Source: Bacteroides intestinalis | Lineage (GTDB): Bacteria > Bacteroidota > Bacteroidia > Bacteroidales > Bacteroidaceae | DNA: 64,000 nucleotides | Direction: 5' to 3' | NCBI RefSeq assembly: GCF_902364365.1 | Contig: NZ_CABJDN010000001.1 | Coordinates: forward strand, 558,001-622,000 | Notes under the pieces: model-generated | The model's input: the letters and a program-made list of their open reading frames with translations, nothing else | What the model was told of the DNA's origin: nothing | Database searches by the model: none | Made by a program: the position numbers and the translations under genes | In this document: in pieces, positions 8,297-17,007 of the stretch | How the letters are laid out: every line of letters begins with the position of its first letter | How positions within the stretch are numbered: the stretch's first letter is position 1

Positions 8297-8740
8297 ATGA
8301 GAACAATTGATCATATCATAATTCATTGTTCCGCTACCCGAGAGGATTGTAGTCTTACGGTAGAGGAGTTGGAAACGGTACATCGTCGTCGTGGGTTTCG
8401 CGGCATTGGCTATCATTATTACATCCGTCGTGACGGTACGGTGGCGAATACCCGCCCACTGGAGGTTGTGGGGGCACATTGTAAAGGACACAATGCCCAT
8501 AGCATCGGGATATGCTATGAAGGCGGTCTGGATGCGAAAGGGCGTCCCAAGGATACACGCACGCCGGAGCAGCGCAGTGCCATGCATTTGCTGGTGGCAC
8601 AATTACTGAAACGATTCAAAAACAATGTCTGCATTTGCGGACATCGTGACCTCAGTCCGGACCTGAATGGGGATGGGGTGATTGAGCCGGAGGAGTGGAT
8701 AAAGGAATGTCCGTGCTTCGAGGTGAGGAAGGAGCTTTGA
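8297..8740 (+). CDS. N-acetylmuramoyl-L-alanine amidase, T7 lysozyme type
   Basis: 147 residues, close to the 151 of T7 lysozyme, without a signal peptide. Predicted zinc ligands are H10 (IIIHCSA), H116 (CGHRDLSPD) and C138 (KECPCF). Y39 (GIGYHYYI) and K136 correspond to the catalytic Tyr46 and Lys128 of T7 lysozyme. The enzyme cleaves the amide between muramic acid and the peptide stem of peptidoglycan. Lacking a leader, it would need lysis, a holin-like partner or another route to reach its substrate; the next gene encodes a one-helix membrane peptide. It follows the HU gene after 147 bp that include an AT-rich run. Confidence 0.93.
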   Translation: MRTIDHIIIHCSATREDCSLTVEELETVHRRRGFRGIGYHYYIRRDGTVANTRPLEVVGAHCKGHNAHSIGICYEGGLDAKGRPKDTRTPEQRSAMHLLVAQLLKRFKNNVCICGHRDLSPDLNGDGVIEPEEWIKECPCFEVRKEL

Positions 8741-8791
8741 GAAATTATAAATTAAAAATTAAAGGCTGGTGGAAAGGAGGTGTGGAAAATA

Positions 8792-8899
8792 ATGGCAATT
8801 AAAAAATCTGTATGGAGTATGATCTTTAAAGTGATCATCGCAGTAGTTTCGGCTGTGGCAGGAGTAGTGGGAGCAAATGCAATGAATGTGATGCATTAA
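8792..8899 (+). CDS. Smalltalk-type small membrane peptide (35 aa)
   Basis: A short ORF starting at ATG 8792: MAIKKSVWSMIFKVI then a hydrophobic segment IAVVSAVAGVVGANAM and VMH at the end. AAAGGAGG at 8773-8780 is an unusually good ribosome binding site for Bacteroides and supports translation. An in-frame GTG at 8780 overlaps that site and is less likely. One transmembrane helix with a short basic N-terminus is predicted. It resembles the family annotated 'smalltalk protein', typically next to this amidase; function unknown. A holin-like role is inference from position. Confidence 0.75.
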   Translation: MAIKKSVWSMIFKVIIAVVSAVAGVVGANAMNVMH

Positions 8900-9012
8900 G
8901 ATAAAATGAGGGTGTGCCGGAAAATCTCTTTTGGCACATTCTTTCCACATTCACAAATCTTCTGTCTGAATTTACAAAATATCAATCAAACATTTTTAAT
9001 AAGTAGAATTAT

Positions 9013-11781
9013 ATGAAAAAAAGAATATTAACCATTATCCTCGGCATACTGTGCACTGCGGGCATGCATGGGCAGTCGTCCGATGTCCCTTCTCTGCCCC
9101 AACTGACCACTCCGTCGCCCAAAGCAACGATGGTAGACCGCTTCGGATATTATCCGACTAACCTGTATACGGGGCTGGTGGATATTACAATTCCTATTCA
9201 TACTATTGAGGTGAAAGGGATCAAGATTCCTATCGAGTTCAAGTATCACGCTTCGGGTTTGAAGTATGACGATCTTCCGATGGAGGTAGGATACGGCTGG
9301 ACGCTGATGGCGGGAGGAACGGTGAGCTACAGTGCACGGGCGGCCAGTGCTTACCTGACCAAAGGTGAAAAAGGAGAACCTTTCATCAAGGAGGTGAAGG
9401 ATATCGTAAAGAATGATAAAACAGGATCTTTGTATTCCGACCAACTGCAGCTGGACTACGTCATCAACGGCAGTAAGTCCGATTATACAATTCAAGGCAA
9501 ATACCGTGACTCAGAGTATGATGTATATAATTTCTCTTTTCCGGAACATAGCGGGCAGTATTATCTGCTGGAAGACAATAAGGAGTTCACCGTTCCGGTA
9601 TCGACTACTTATTTATACGGCTCCGGCTATACGCCTGTGGCACGTGATGAGCATGGTAACGAATACCAATTTGGTGTGCGCGACTCAGACGGGGACATTG
9701 CCAGGAACTTCACGTATTATCTGACTAAGGTTATTTCGGCGGATAAGGGGGATACCATTCACTTCTCTTATCAGGAGATAAATTGGGGGGCGACCGATAA
9801 ATTGGTTCACCGTCCCGTTATAGAAGCCACCTATTCATTCAAGGATAATATGCAGGGTACTACTCAAAGCAGCATCGACGGCGTTACGGGAATTACTCGC
9901 AAGAGTTTCAACACACCTATCCTAAAGGAGATCAGCCATAAGGGGAATAGAGTGGAATTTCAGTATTCATCGACTGAAATACGTTCATTGGAACAGATTC
10001 GCATTTATCAGCAGGGAACTTTGGTGAAATCTGTCCGTCTAGCCAAGACTGACCATGCCTATCTGGATGCTGCGCGTTTCTATGGCAGTGACAACAAGGA
10101 GATATACTCTTATGGCTTTGAGTACAATGGCAAACGCCCGGAAGGATATATGTCTATTGACTATTGGGGATATTGCAACGGTCCCAGCGCCTCTTCTCCC
10201 CATGCCTTGTATGTGCCCAACTTTACACTTCCCAACAACCGTACGATTCCGGGATTGAACCGGTCGCTAAATGAGGCGTATATGCAGAAGGGGATGTTGA
10301 CTAAAATAGTCTATCCCACCAAAGGATATACGACGTTCACTTATGAACCCCATCGTGGACAGAATGGTGTGCTCTACGGCGGATTGCGCATCAAAGAAAT
10401 GAATGTCTACAATGAAAGCGGCAATCTACAGGAGAAGAAATGGTATAAATACGGACTGAATGAAAGCGGTAATGGAAGGGCGATACGTACAGTTGATCCC
10501 AATGATTATTGCTCTCAGTCTTATTTGCTGGAGGCATATTGGGCTCCGGGTTTTGAAGGTGCTATCACTTTACTGGGTGAACGGACACGCGTAGAAGCAT
10601 ACCATGCCTTTCCGCTTTCGGATTACTTCCAGCAGGGTAGCACGGTGGTCTATTCATGCGTGACGGAGTACATGGGCACACCTGCTGCTCCCGAAGGGAA
10701 AACCGAATATCGTTTCAGTGATTTTATGGACGAGTGGTATTATGGAACGATGCGCGGAAACCGGACTGAGATCCCAAAATGGTCGAACGCGTGGAAATGC
10801 GGAAAACTGGTAGGTAAGACGGTAACGGACAATAGTGGTAAAATAGTTTATTCCTTGAGTAATACTTATGAAGAAATCAACCGTCGAGATTACTTGAATC
10901 TGCGTGTATTGTCCTATTGCAATATTTATGGTCCGGCTTCCGGGATCAAGGAAATTTTCAGTACTCATACTGATTTTTCTACGGCTACAGAGGGTTCACT
11001 TTACGACTATTATAATTATTATATCACTAGCGGCGAGTATGTTGTCAAGGAGTCGAAGGAGTTCAATGATGGAGTGTATAAAACGGTCCGCTACAAGTAT
11101 AATGAATTGGGACAGATCATTGAGGAGACTTTGGTGAATTCCGAAGGAAACGAACAGATTGTTCGCAAGAAATATACCTGTGATTTTTGGAAAGATGCCA
11201 TGTCGGGTAGCATATACGATAAAATGTATTGGAAAAATATACATTCTCCGGCACTGGAAACATCTGTGTATAAGGGGGAGGCATTGGTCGGTAAGACAAC
11301 CAATGAATACAAGGACTGGGGAGATTTTATTGCTCTGCAAAATGTGAAGCAACTTAATTATTACGAGCCTCGCATAAAATATCAAAGCTATGATAAATAC
11401 GGTAATCCTACGGTTATTTCTAAGGATGGTGAATTTGAAGAGGTCTCCTATATCTGGGGCCATCAGGGGCAGCGAGTCATTGCCGAGATCCGGGGTGGTT
11501 CTTTCGATACATTGGGTCCCGTATTGACAGACAGAGTGACAAGTGCCGTTTCTCCTTCCTCGGCTGATATGGCTATCATAGAAGCACTTAGAAGCAACCC
11601 TTCACTTGAGGGTAGCCGGATAACGACTTATTATTATGATTCTGCTCTGAATCTGAAACAGCTCGTAATGCCCAATGGTACTAAGACCAGTTACGAATAT
11701 GATTCTTTCGGACGCCTGGCGTGCGTGAAAGACCAGAACGGAAAGATTATAGAGAGTTATCAATACAATTACAAACAATAA
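9013..11781 (+). CDS. Rhs/YD-repeat family protein, first of two
   Basis: 922 residues with a signal peptide (GILCTAGMHGQS). After LPQLTTPSPKATMVDRFG there is a beta-rich region (PVDIPIHTIEVKG-like strands and YHASGLKYDDLPMEVGYGW) common in Bacteroides Rhs N-terminal partner proteins. True YD repeats appear only at the end (TTYYYDSALNLKQ, TSYEYDSFGRLACVKDQNGK). It has no RHS-associated core and no toxin tip. The stop is 7 bp before the next gene, which continues with YD repeats, so the pair looks like a split Rhs shell. Exported; role in assembly or delivery of the second protein is inference. Confidence 0.85.
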   Translation: MKKRILTIILGILCTAGMHGQSSDVPSLPQLTTPSPKATMVDRFGYYPTNLYTGLVDITIPIHTIEVKGIKIPIEFKYHASGLKYDDLPMEVGYGWTLMAGGTVSYSARAASAYLTKGEKGEPFIKEVKDIVKNDKTGSLYSDQLQLDYVINGSKSDYTIQGKYRDSEYDVYNFSFPEHSGQYYLLEDNKEFTVPVSTTYLYGSGYTPVARDEHGNEYQFGVRDSDGDIARNFTYYLTKVISADKGDTIHFSYQEINWGATDKLVHRPVIEATYSFKDNMQGTTQSSIDGVTGITRKSFNTPILKEISHKGNRVEFQYSSTEIRSLEQIRIYQQGTLVKSVRLAKTDHAYLDAARFYGSDNKEIYSYGFEYNGKRPEGYMSIDYWGYCNGPSASSPHALYVPNFTLPNNRTIPGLNRSLNEAYMQKGMLTKIVYPTKGYTTFTYEPHRGQNGVLYGGLRIKEMNVYNESGNLQEKKWYKYGLNESGNGRAIRTVDPNDYCSQSYLLEAYWAPGFEGAITLLGERTRVEAYHAFPLSDYFQQGSTVVYSCVTEYMGTPAAPEGKTEYRFSDFMDEWYYGTMRGNRTEIPKWSNAWKCGKLVGKTVTDNSGKIVYSLSNTYEEINRRDYLNLRVLSYCNIYGPASGIKEIFSTHTDFSTATEGSLYDYYNYYITSGEYVVKESKEFNDGVYKTVRYKYNELGQIIEETLVNSEGNEQIVRKKYTCDFWKDAMSGSIYDKMYWKNIHSPALETSVYKGEALVGKTTNEYKDWGDFIALQNVKQLNYYEPRIKYQSYDKYGNPTVISKDGEFEEVSYIWGHQGQRVIAEIRGGSFDTLGPVLTDRVTSAVSPSSADMAIIEALRSNPSLEGSRITTYYYDSALNLKQLVMPNGTKTSYEYDSFGRLACVKDQNGKIIESYQYNYKQ

Positions 11782-11788
11782 ATACGCA

Positions 11789-14700
11789 ATGATTATGAAA
11801 CGAAACTTATTATTCATGTTGCTGCTTTGCGTTTCCTTGCATCACCCGAAGGCGCAGACCGGAAACAATAATTATGTGAAGACTACCACTCCTACCGTTG
11901 CTGCCACCTCTACAACCGGTCTTTCGGTATCCAACAGCATTACCTCCTACCAATATTTTGATGATCTGGGGCGTTCCTGGCAGACTGTTCAGGTAGGAAT
12001 AAATCCCAGTCAACTCGATCTGGTGGCTTATCAGGAATATGATGCCGCAGGCCGTAATTCGTCTTCTTGGCTTCCCGTGAATGCTGCTTCAGGCAATAAC
12101 GGAAAACCGCTATCACTGAGCACCGTTCAATCCCGTTCCCAATTGTCATCCAATTATGGTGACGGCAAAGCGTATTCAAAACCTGTTTATGAGGCTTCAC
12201 CTTTGGACCGGGTATTGGAACAGTATGGTCCGGGACAGGAGTGGCATAACAACGGTAAACGTGTGAAGACCGAGTATCTCAGCAATACAGCCGATGGTGA
12301 ATTGTCTTGCAGGTGGTATCGGACTACGGATACCCGTGGCAATGTACAGATCAGTATCCAATCCGGAAAAGTGTATTACCCGGCAGGAGAACTGTATGTT
12401 ACCCGTACTACGGATGAGGAAGGTACGGGGATAAGCTTGGAATTTAAAGACAAGCAGGGCCATTTGCTCCTTACCCGGCGCAAGAATGGTACGAGTTATC
12501 ATGATACCTATTATGTCTATGACTCTTACAGTAACTTACGTGCCGTGCTTCCTCCTCTGGCGGCCGATGCGCTTGCGGCTGCGGGCACATGGACGGTTGC
12601 AACAGATGGTACGGGTGTACTGGCGCAATATGCATATCTGTATAAGTATGATGACCGTAACCGTTGTATTTGGAAAAAGCTTCCCGGTACCGGCGGGATA
12701 AGATACGAGTACGACCGTGCCGATCGCATGATTGCCAGTCAGGATGGGGAACAGGCTGCTAAAAGTCCCGCGCTCTGCACTTTCTACCTGTATGACATTG
12801 ACAACCGTCCGGTGATTCAGGGGACTTGTGAGTTCAGGGGGTCCATCGCTTCTTTGGGATCTACGGCGATGCTGACTTCTTTAAAACGGTCGTATGATGG
12901 CAAAATCATAGCTTCAGGTCTGGAAAATAGCGGCTACAATCCTAATATGACGCTTTATTCTCCTGTAGTGCATACCATCAACTACTATGACGATTATGGT
13001 TTCCGCAGCCTGGCAGGTTTCGACAATGAGTCATATTTCCCCAAGGAAAGCCATCCGGCGGGCGGTCTGCTGACGAGTACGGTAACTACGTTGCTCGACG
13101 GCAGCGGCAAGAAACTTTATACCGCTTATTATTACGATGAAAAAGGGCGTCCGGAGAAGACTGTCTCTTCCAATCACTTGGGCGGTTATGATACTACCAC
13201 CACTGTTTATACGTTTACAGGTAAACCCAAGACAGTGACGCATGTACATACTGCCATGGGCAAGACCCAACAAACACAAGTATATACTTATACCTACGAT
13301 CATGCGGACCGTGTGAAAACCGTTACCCATAAACTGAATGCCGGAAGTACCATTACGTTGGCGAACAATACGTATGACGATTTGGGTCGTCTGAAGAAAA
13401 ACAGCCGTAATGGTGTTTCTTCTTTGTCCGATACTTATGAGTATAATGTCCGTTCGTGGCTTACCGGGATTTCCGGCGCTCAACACACGGAGAATCTGAC
13501 TTATGATTATAACGGCAATATCTCTTCCATGCAGTGGCGTCTTGACGGTACCACCCGTAAATACGCTTACAGCTATGATCCTTTGTCCCGTCTTGTTTCC
13601 GCCACTTTTTCGGGTGGTAAGGATGCTGAACGGTATAGTACTTCTTATTCTTACGATAAACATGGCAATATCCTTTCCTTGCAGCGTTATGGCAAGACTG
13701 CCAATAGTGATCTGGGTGTTTACGGTCTTGCGGATAACCTGACAATGACTTACAACGGTAACCAACTGACCAATGTTTCGGATGCTGCCGTAACTGTGAC
13801 ACTGCCTGAGTCCAATGACTTTAAGAAAGGCTCTACTGTCAATCCGGGCTATGTTTATGATAAAAATGGCAACCTTACGAAAGATTTGAATAAAAAGATA
13901 ACCGCCATATCTTATAATTCCTTACATTTGCCTGAGTTGCTGACCATTGATGGTGTAACGCATAAATACACTTATGCTGCCGATGGCAGGAAGCTCAAAG
14001 TGACACAAGGCAGCACGTCTCGTGACTATGTCGGGAGTGTCATTTATGAGAATGGCTCTTTGAAAAGGATTCTGTTTGAGGGTGGCTATATTGAAGGCGG
14101 CACGTATTACTTCTACTTCAACGATCATCTTGGCAATGTCCGTGCTGTAATCGATGGTGGCAACCATAATATTCAGTTTAACCACTACTATCCTTTCGGT
14201 CTTCCCATGGCGGAGACTAGCGACGGAAAGCAGAACGAGCAGCCTTACAAGTATAACGGTAAGGAGTTTGAACGTAAGAACGGGTTGAACTGGATGGATT
14301 ACGGGGCGAGGCATTATGATGCTGCGCTGGGAAGGTTTACGACGATGGATAGATTTGCGGAGAAGTATTATTCGGTGTCACCGTATCAGTATGCAGGGAA
14401 TAATCCGGTGGGTAATATTGATATTAATGGAGATAGTATTGTCGTTCTTCATCTTACTACTGGTGAACATTTAGGTATGCTAATCCAAAATGATTCTGAG
14501 CAGTGGCAATATTATTCTTTCAATGGAGATAAAATATATAATTCAACTGAAGGGAGTATGGGTGGAGGTCCTAAAGATAATAAAGGAGAACAATCTTGGA
14601 CAGCCCCTCAGGATTTTCTTGATGATGATTATAATCGACAAAGTTCTAATAGAGATTTAGAGAATGGAGAAGTAAACGGCTATGGTTATCAAGAAGGTTA

Positions 14701-14980
14701 TATGATTCCCACGACAAAAAAGCAGGATAAAATGATTAGAAAAGCATTCCTTGAAACAATTGACAAAGGATATTCTTTGCTGAATAATCAATGTTCTATG
14801 GCTGTACAAAAGGCTTTAAATGCTGCAGGAGTTAAGACTCAAGTTGATTATAGTTATTCTCCTATGGGGGCTCCTGCTATGTATAGTTCTCGTGCACAAT
14901 ATAATCCATATTTGCCAAGTGTAGCCTATAGGGCAATTATCGCGAATAATCCAAATGGAATTTACATAAAAAAGAGATAA
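11789..14980 (+). CDS. Rhs protein with RHS-associated core and C-terminal putative cysteine-hydrolase toxin
   Basis: 1063 residues. Signal peptide, then a DUF6443-like N-terminal domain (ITSYQYFDDLGRSWQTVQVG), about 600 residues of YD repeats, and the RHS core at about 770-885 (HLGNVRAVIDGG, HYYPFGLPMAE, YNGKEFERKNGLNWMDYGAR, YQYAGNNPVGNID). After the core the DNA turns AT-rich and the remaining about 180 residues are unrelated to the repeats. The tip has GEHLGMLIQND with H894 and NNQCSMAVQKALNAAG with C1002. The His-before-Cys order resembles permuted NlpC/P60 (papain-like) hydrolases, so peptidoglycan, lipid or peptide cleavage is likely. Starts at 11789 and 11795 are both possible. Confidence 0.88.
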   Translation: MIMKRNLLFMLLLCVSLHHPKAQTGNNNYVKTTTPTVAATSTTGLSVSNSITSYQYFDDLGRSWQTVQVGINPSQLDLVAYQEYDAAGRNSSSWLPVNAASGNNGKPLSLSTVQSRSQLSSNYGDGKAYSKPVYEASPLDRVLEQYGPGQEWHNNGKRVKTEYLSNTADGELSCRWYRTTDTRGNVQISIQSGKVYYPAGELYVTRTTDEEGTGISLEFKDKQGHLLLTRRKNGTSYHDTYYVYDSYSNLRAVLPPLAADALAAAGTWTVATDGTGVLAQYAYLYKYDDRNRCIWKKLPGTGGIRYEYDRADRMIASQDGEQAAKSPALCTFYLYDIDNRPVIQGTCEFRGSIASLGSTAMLTSLKRSYDGKIIASGLENSGYNPNMTLYSPVVHTINYYDDYGFRSLAGFDNESYFPKESHPAGGLLTSTVTTLLDGSGKKLYTAYYYDEKGRPEKTVSSNHLGGYDTTTTVYTFTGKPKTVTHVHTAMGKTQQTQVYTYTYDHADRVKTVTHKLNAGSTITLANNTYDDLGRLKKNSRNGVSSLSDTYEYNVRSWLTGISGAQHTENLTYDYNGNISSMQWRLDGTTRKYAYSYDPLSRLVSATFSGGKDAERYSTSYSYDKHGNILSLQRYGKTANSDLGVYGLADNLTMTYNGNQLTNVSDAAVTVTLPESNDFKKGSTVNPGYVYDKNGNLTKDLNKKITAISYNSLHLPELLTIDGVTHKYTYAADGRKLKVTQGSTSRDYVGSVIYENGSLKRILFEGGYIEGGTYYFYFNDHLGNVRAVIDGGNHNIQFNHYYPFGLPMAETSDGKQNEQPYKYNGKEFERKNGLNWMDYGARHYDAALGRFTTMDRFAEKYYSVSPYQYAGNNPVGNIDINGDSIVVLHLTTGEHLGMLIQNDSEQWQYYSFNGDKIYNSTEGSMGGGPKDNKGEQSWTAPQDFLDDDYNRQSSNRDLENGEVNGYGYQEGYMIPTTKKQDKMIRKAFLETIDKGYSLLNNQCSMAVQKALNAAGVKTQVDYSYSPMGAPAMYSSRAQYNPYLPSVAYRAIIANNPNGIYIKKR

Positions 14981-14981
14981 T

Positions 14982-15347
14982 ATGAATTTGAAAGATAGTA
15001 GAAAACGAATATTTATTTCATTATGGTGGATTCTGGAAGCTTGTATGCTTTATTATTGTTTTATGTCACTTGGAGTAGGTATTGTAATAGTAACTTTATT
15101 CTTGATATTTGTATCATGTTTACTGCTTTTATTTCGGTCTTGTAGAATAAGGGCTGTATTATATTTGCTACTATCTATATATTCCATTTTTTCAGTATTG
15201 GGAGTGTGTATTTTGTATTTATTTTCAACAAGAGTTGAGCAAAACATTTGGTACTATATTCCTATTCTGTTTATTCTGAGTATAAATATATGGATTTCTT
15301 TCGGAGGGTTTTGGAATAACTGGAAAAAGAGTCTTCCCCTAACATAA
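14982..15347 (+). CDS. Putative immunity protein, four-helix membrane protein
   Basis: 121 residues starting 1 bp after the Rhs stop. About four hydrophobic segments can be read (LEACMLYYCFMSLGVG, IVTLFLIFVSCLLLLF, VLYLLLSIYSIFSVLG, YIPILFILSINIWISF) with a basic N-terminus. Codon use is AT-rich like the toxin tip and unlike the housekeeping genes. I know no family. Position directly after an Rhs toxin tip is the standard place for a cognate immunity gene. A membrane location suggests the toxin acts at or outside the inner membrane. Confidence 0.65.
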   Translation: MNLKDSRKRIFISLWWILEACMLYYCFMSLGVGIVIVTLFLIFVSCLLLLFRSCRIRAVLYLLLSIYSIFSVLGVCILYLFSTRVEQNIWYYIPILFILSINIWISFGGFWNNWKKSLPLT

Positions 15348-15520
15348 GGTATCTGTTTCCTTTCCGTCCAGCCGGATAACATATCCGGCTGTTTCGAGTG
15401 TTAGAACTTTCAATCATAGACAGTCGAGAGATTTTATCCAATTGATAATTAGGCGTTATTTGTATATGTTGGTTGAATTTCGTACCTTTAAGATATAATT
15501 TATATAACCAACTGACCAAT

Positions 15521-15557
15521 GGCACTATACAAAATATTGTGTATAGTGCCTTTTTCT
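15521..15557. terminator. Terminator between the immunity gene and proB
   Basis: GGCACTATACA (15521-15531) pairs perfectly with TGTATAGTGCC (15540-15550) and is followed by TTTTTCT on the plus strand. It ends the Rhs transcript; the convergent proB gene stops at 15556, inside the T-run, so the hairpin may serve both directions. Confidence 0.8.
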
Positions 15558-16638
15558 ATTCTATATATAGATAATCGTAATGTACTACCGGTTTCTTGCC
15601 ATGCTTTCCCATTGTTTCACGGGCCTGTGTGGAGTCACAGTTTGCTTTGCCCACACCGATGGGTTTGCCTCCGAAGTCAACAATCCGCACGATATCATCC
15701 TTCTCAAATTCGCCAATGACGTTGGTGATGCCTACAGGCAGAATACTGACTGCTTTATCCGAAAAAAGCAGTTCCGTAGCACAGTAATTGATGTGCAGTT
15801 CACCTTTGGCAAAACCTTCGCTATGGGCAATCCATTTCTTGACACTTGATACGGGCTCTGGAGAAGGGATAAAGCGGGTGCACAATGTTGTTTCAGCATG
15901 CTGAATCAAATCGACCAGAATGTTATCCCGTTTACCATTGGCGATGATAACGGTAATGCCTTCATCGGCTACTTTACGGGCGATATTGGTTTTGGTAAGC
16001 ATTCCGCCACGGCCGAAGCTGGATTTGGAAGTCTGTATATAAGAAGAGAGATCTTTCCCCTGGCCGATTTCCCGGATGACTTCAGAAGCGGGATCGGCAG
16101 GAGAACCGTTATAAATACCGTCGATGTTACTGAGAATAATCAATGCCTGCGCATCCATCATGGATGCTATCAAGCCGGACAACTCATCATTATCTGTAAA
16201 CATCAGTTCACTTACAGAGATTGTATCGTTTTCATTGACGATAGGAATTACTCCATTCTCTAACATTACCGTCATACAGTTCTTTTGATTGAGATAATGC
16301 CTGCGCGTAGCAAAATTCTCTTTCATAGTCAGCACTTGTCCTACAGCAATGCCATGTTCCCGAAAGAGTTCGTAATAACGGTTGATAAGTTTAGCCTGTC
16401 CTACGGCAGAGAAAAGCTGACGCTGATCCACACTGTCCAATTTCTTGGCAGAATGCACTTCACTACGTCCGGAAGCTACGGCTCCGGATGAGACAAGTAT
16501 AATTTCGACTCCTGTCTTATGCAGTTCGGCTATCTGATCGACTAAGGCAGACATACGTGTTACGTCCAGAGTACCATCACGGCGCGTCAGGACATTGCTG
16601 CCTACCTTTACAGCTATTCTCGAAAATTGTTGTTCCAT
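15556..16638 (-). CDS. proB: Glutamate 5-kinase
   Basis: 360 residues, the usual ProB length with both domains. The amino-acid-kinase domain begins AVKVGSNVLTRRDG and contains SSGAVASGR, PIVNENDTIS and FGRGGMLTKTNIARKVADEG. A C-terminal PUA domain follows (SVSILPVGITNVIGEF-type and DFGGKPIGVGKANC). It phosphorylates glutamate to gamma-glutamyl phosphate, the first step of proline synthesis. No proA follows: the gene ends against the Rhs locus on the opposite strand. proC is present at 39.7 kb. Confidence 0.95.
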   Translation of the reverse strand: MEQQFSRIAVKVGSNVLTRRDGTLDVTRMSALVDQIAELHKTGVEIILVSSGAVASGRSEVHSAKKLDSVDQRQLFSAVGQAKLINRYYELFREHGIAVGQVLTMKENFATRRHYLNQKNCMTVMLENGVIPIVNENDTISVSELMFTDNDELSGLIASMMDAQALIILSNIDGIYNGSPADPASEVIREIGQGKDLSSYIQTSKSSFGRGGMLTKTNIARKVADEGITVIIANGKRDNILVDLIQHAETTLCTRFIPSPEPVSSVKKWIAHSEGFAKGELHINYCATELLFSDKAVSILPVGITNVIGEFEKDDIVRIVDFGGKPIGVGKANCDSTQARETMGKHGKKPVVHYDYLYIE

Positions 16639-16685
16639 GTGTTGTATATCGTTCTTATGTGGTTTCAGAAGGAAAGTGAAAAAGA

Positions 16686-16922
16686 TTATTCTTCGTCTTT
16701 CCCTTTATCACGTTCACGGATTATCTCCATGGCATCTTCATACGTTTCTTCGCTGACGAGAATGGTTACATCCGGTGCTATATAAGGTGCGATGGTACTC
16801 ATAAGCCCGTCTTTGATAATAGTTGCTATACCATTGTTTTCGAGTAGACCTTTAACAAGTTCTGCTTCCCACGGTGAGCCTTTGAACACTTCAACTGTGC
16901 GGCTATAGTCTGTTGATTTCAT
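16686..16922 (-). CDS. DUF2007 putative signal-transducing protein
   Basis: 78 residues. The DUF2007 signature is VFKGSPWEAELVKGLLENNGI followed by a small alpha/beta fold of the GlnB-like type (VTILVSEETYEDAMEIIRE). Function is not established. It lies 47 bp upstream of proB on the same strand and shares FxGSPWE with the second DUF2007 gene at 37038-37235. A -7 element TATATTTG is present on the minus strand at 16953-16960. Confidence 0.85.
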   Translation of the reverse strand: MKSTDYSRTVEVFKGSPWEAELVKGLLENNGIATIIKDGLMSTIAPYIAPDVTILVSEETYEDAMEIIRERDKGKDEE

Positions 16923-16952
16923 AATGGTAAGTATTAATAGGTTTATATATTA

Positions 16953-16960
16953 CAAATATA
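16953..16960 (-). promoter_or_regulatory. Promoter -7 element for DUF2007-proB
   Basis: Minus-strand TATATTTG fits TAnnTTTG, 31 bp before the DUF2007 start. No exact -33 TTTG is visible. Confidence 0.5.
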
Positions 16961-17007
16961 ACAAGTATTTCGGAGAAAAGATTTGTTTTACCATCAAATA
17001 TTAATGG

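Noticed and set aside
13031..13765. 244-codon minus-strand ORF inside the Rhs gene
   Set aside because: Antisense to YD repeats; the long frame is a by-product of repeated codon patterns.
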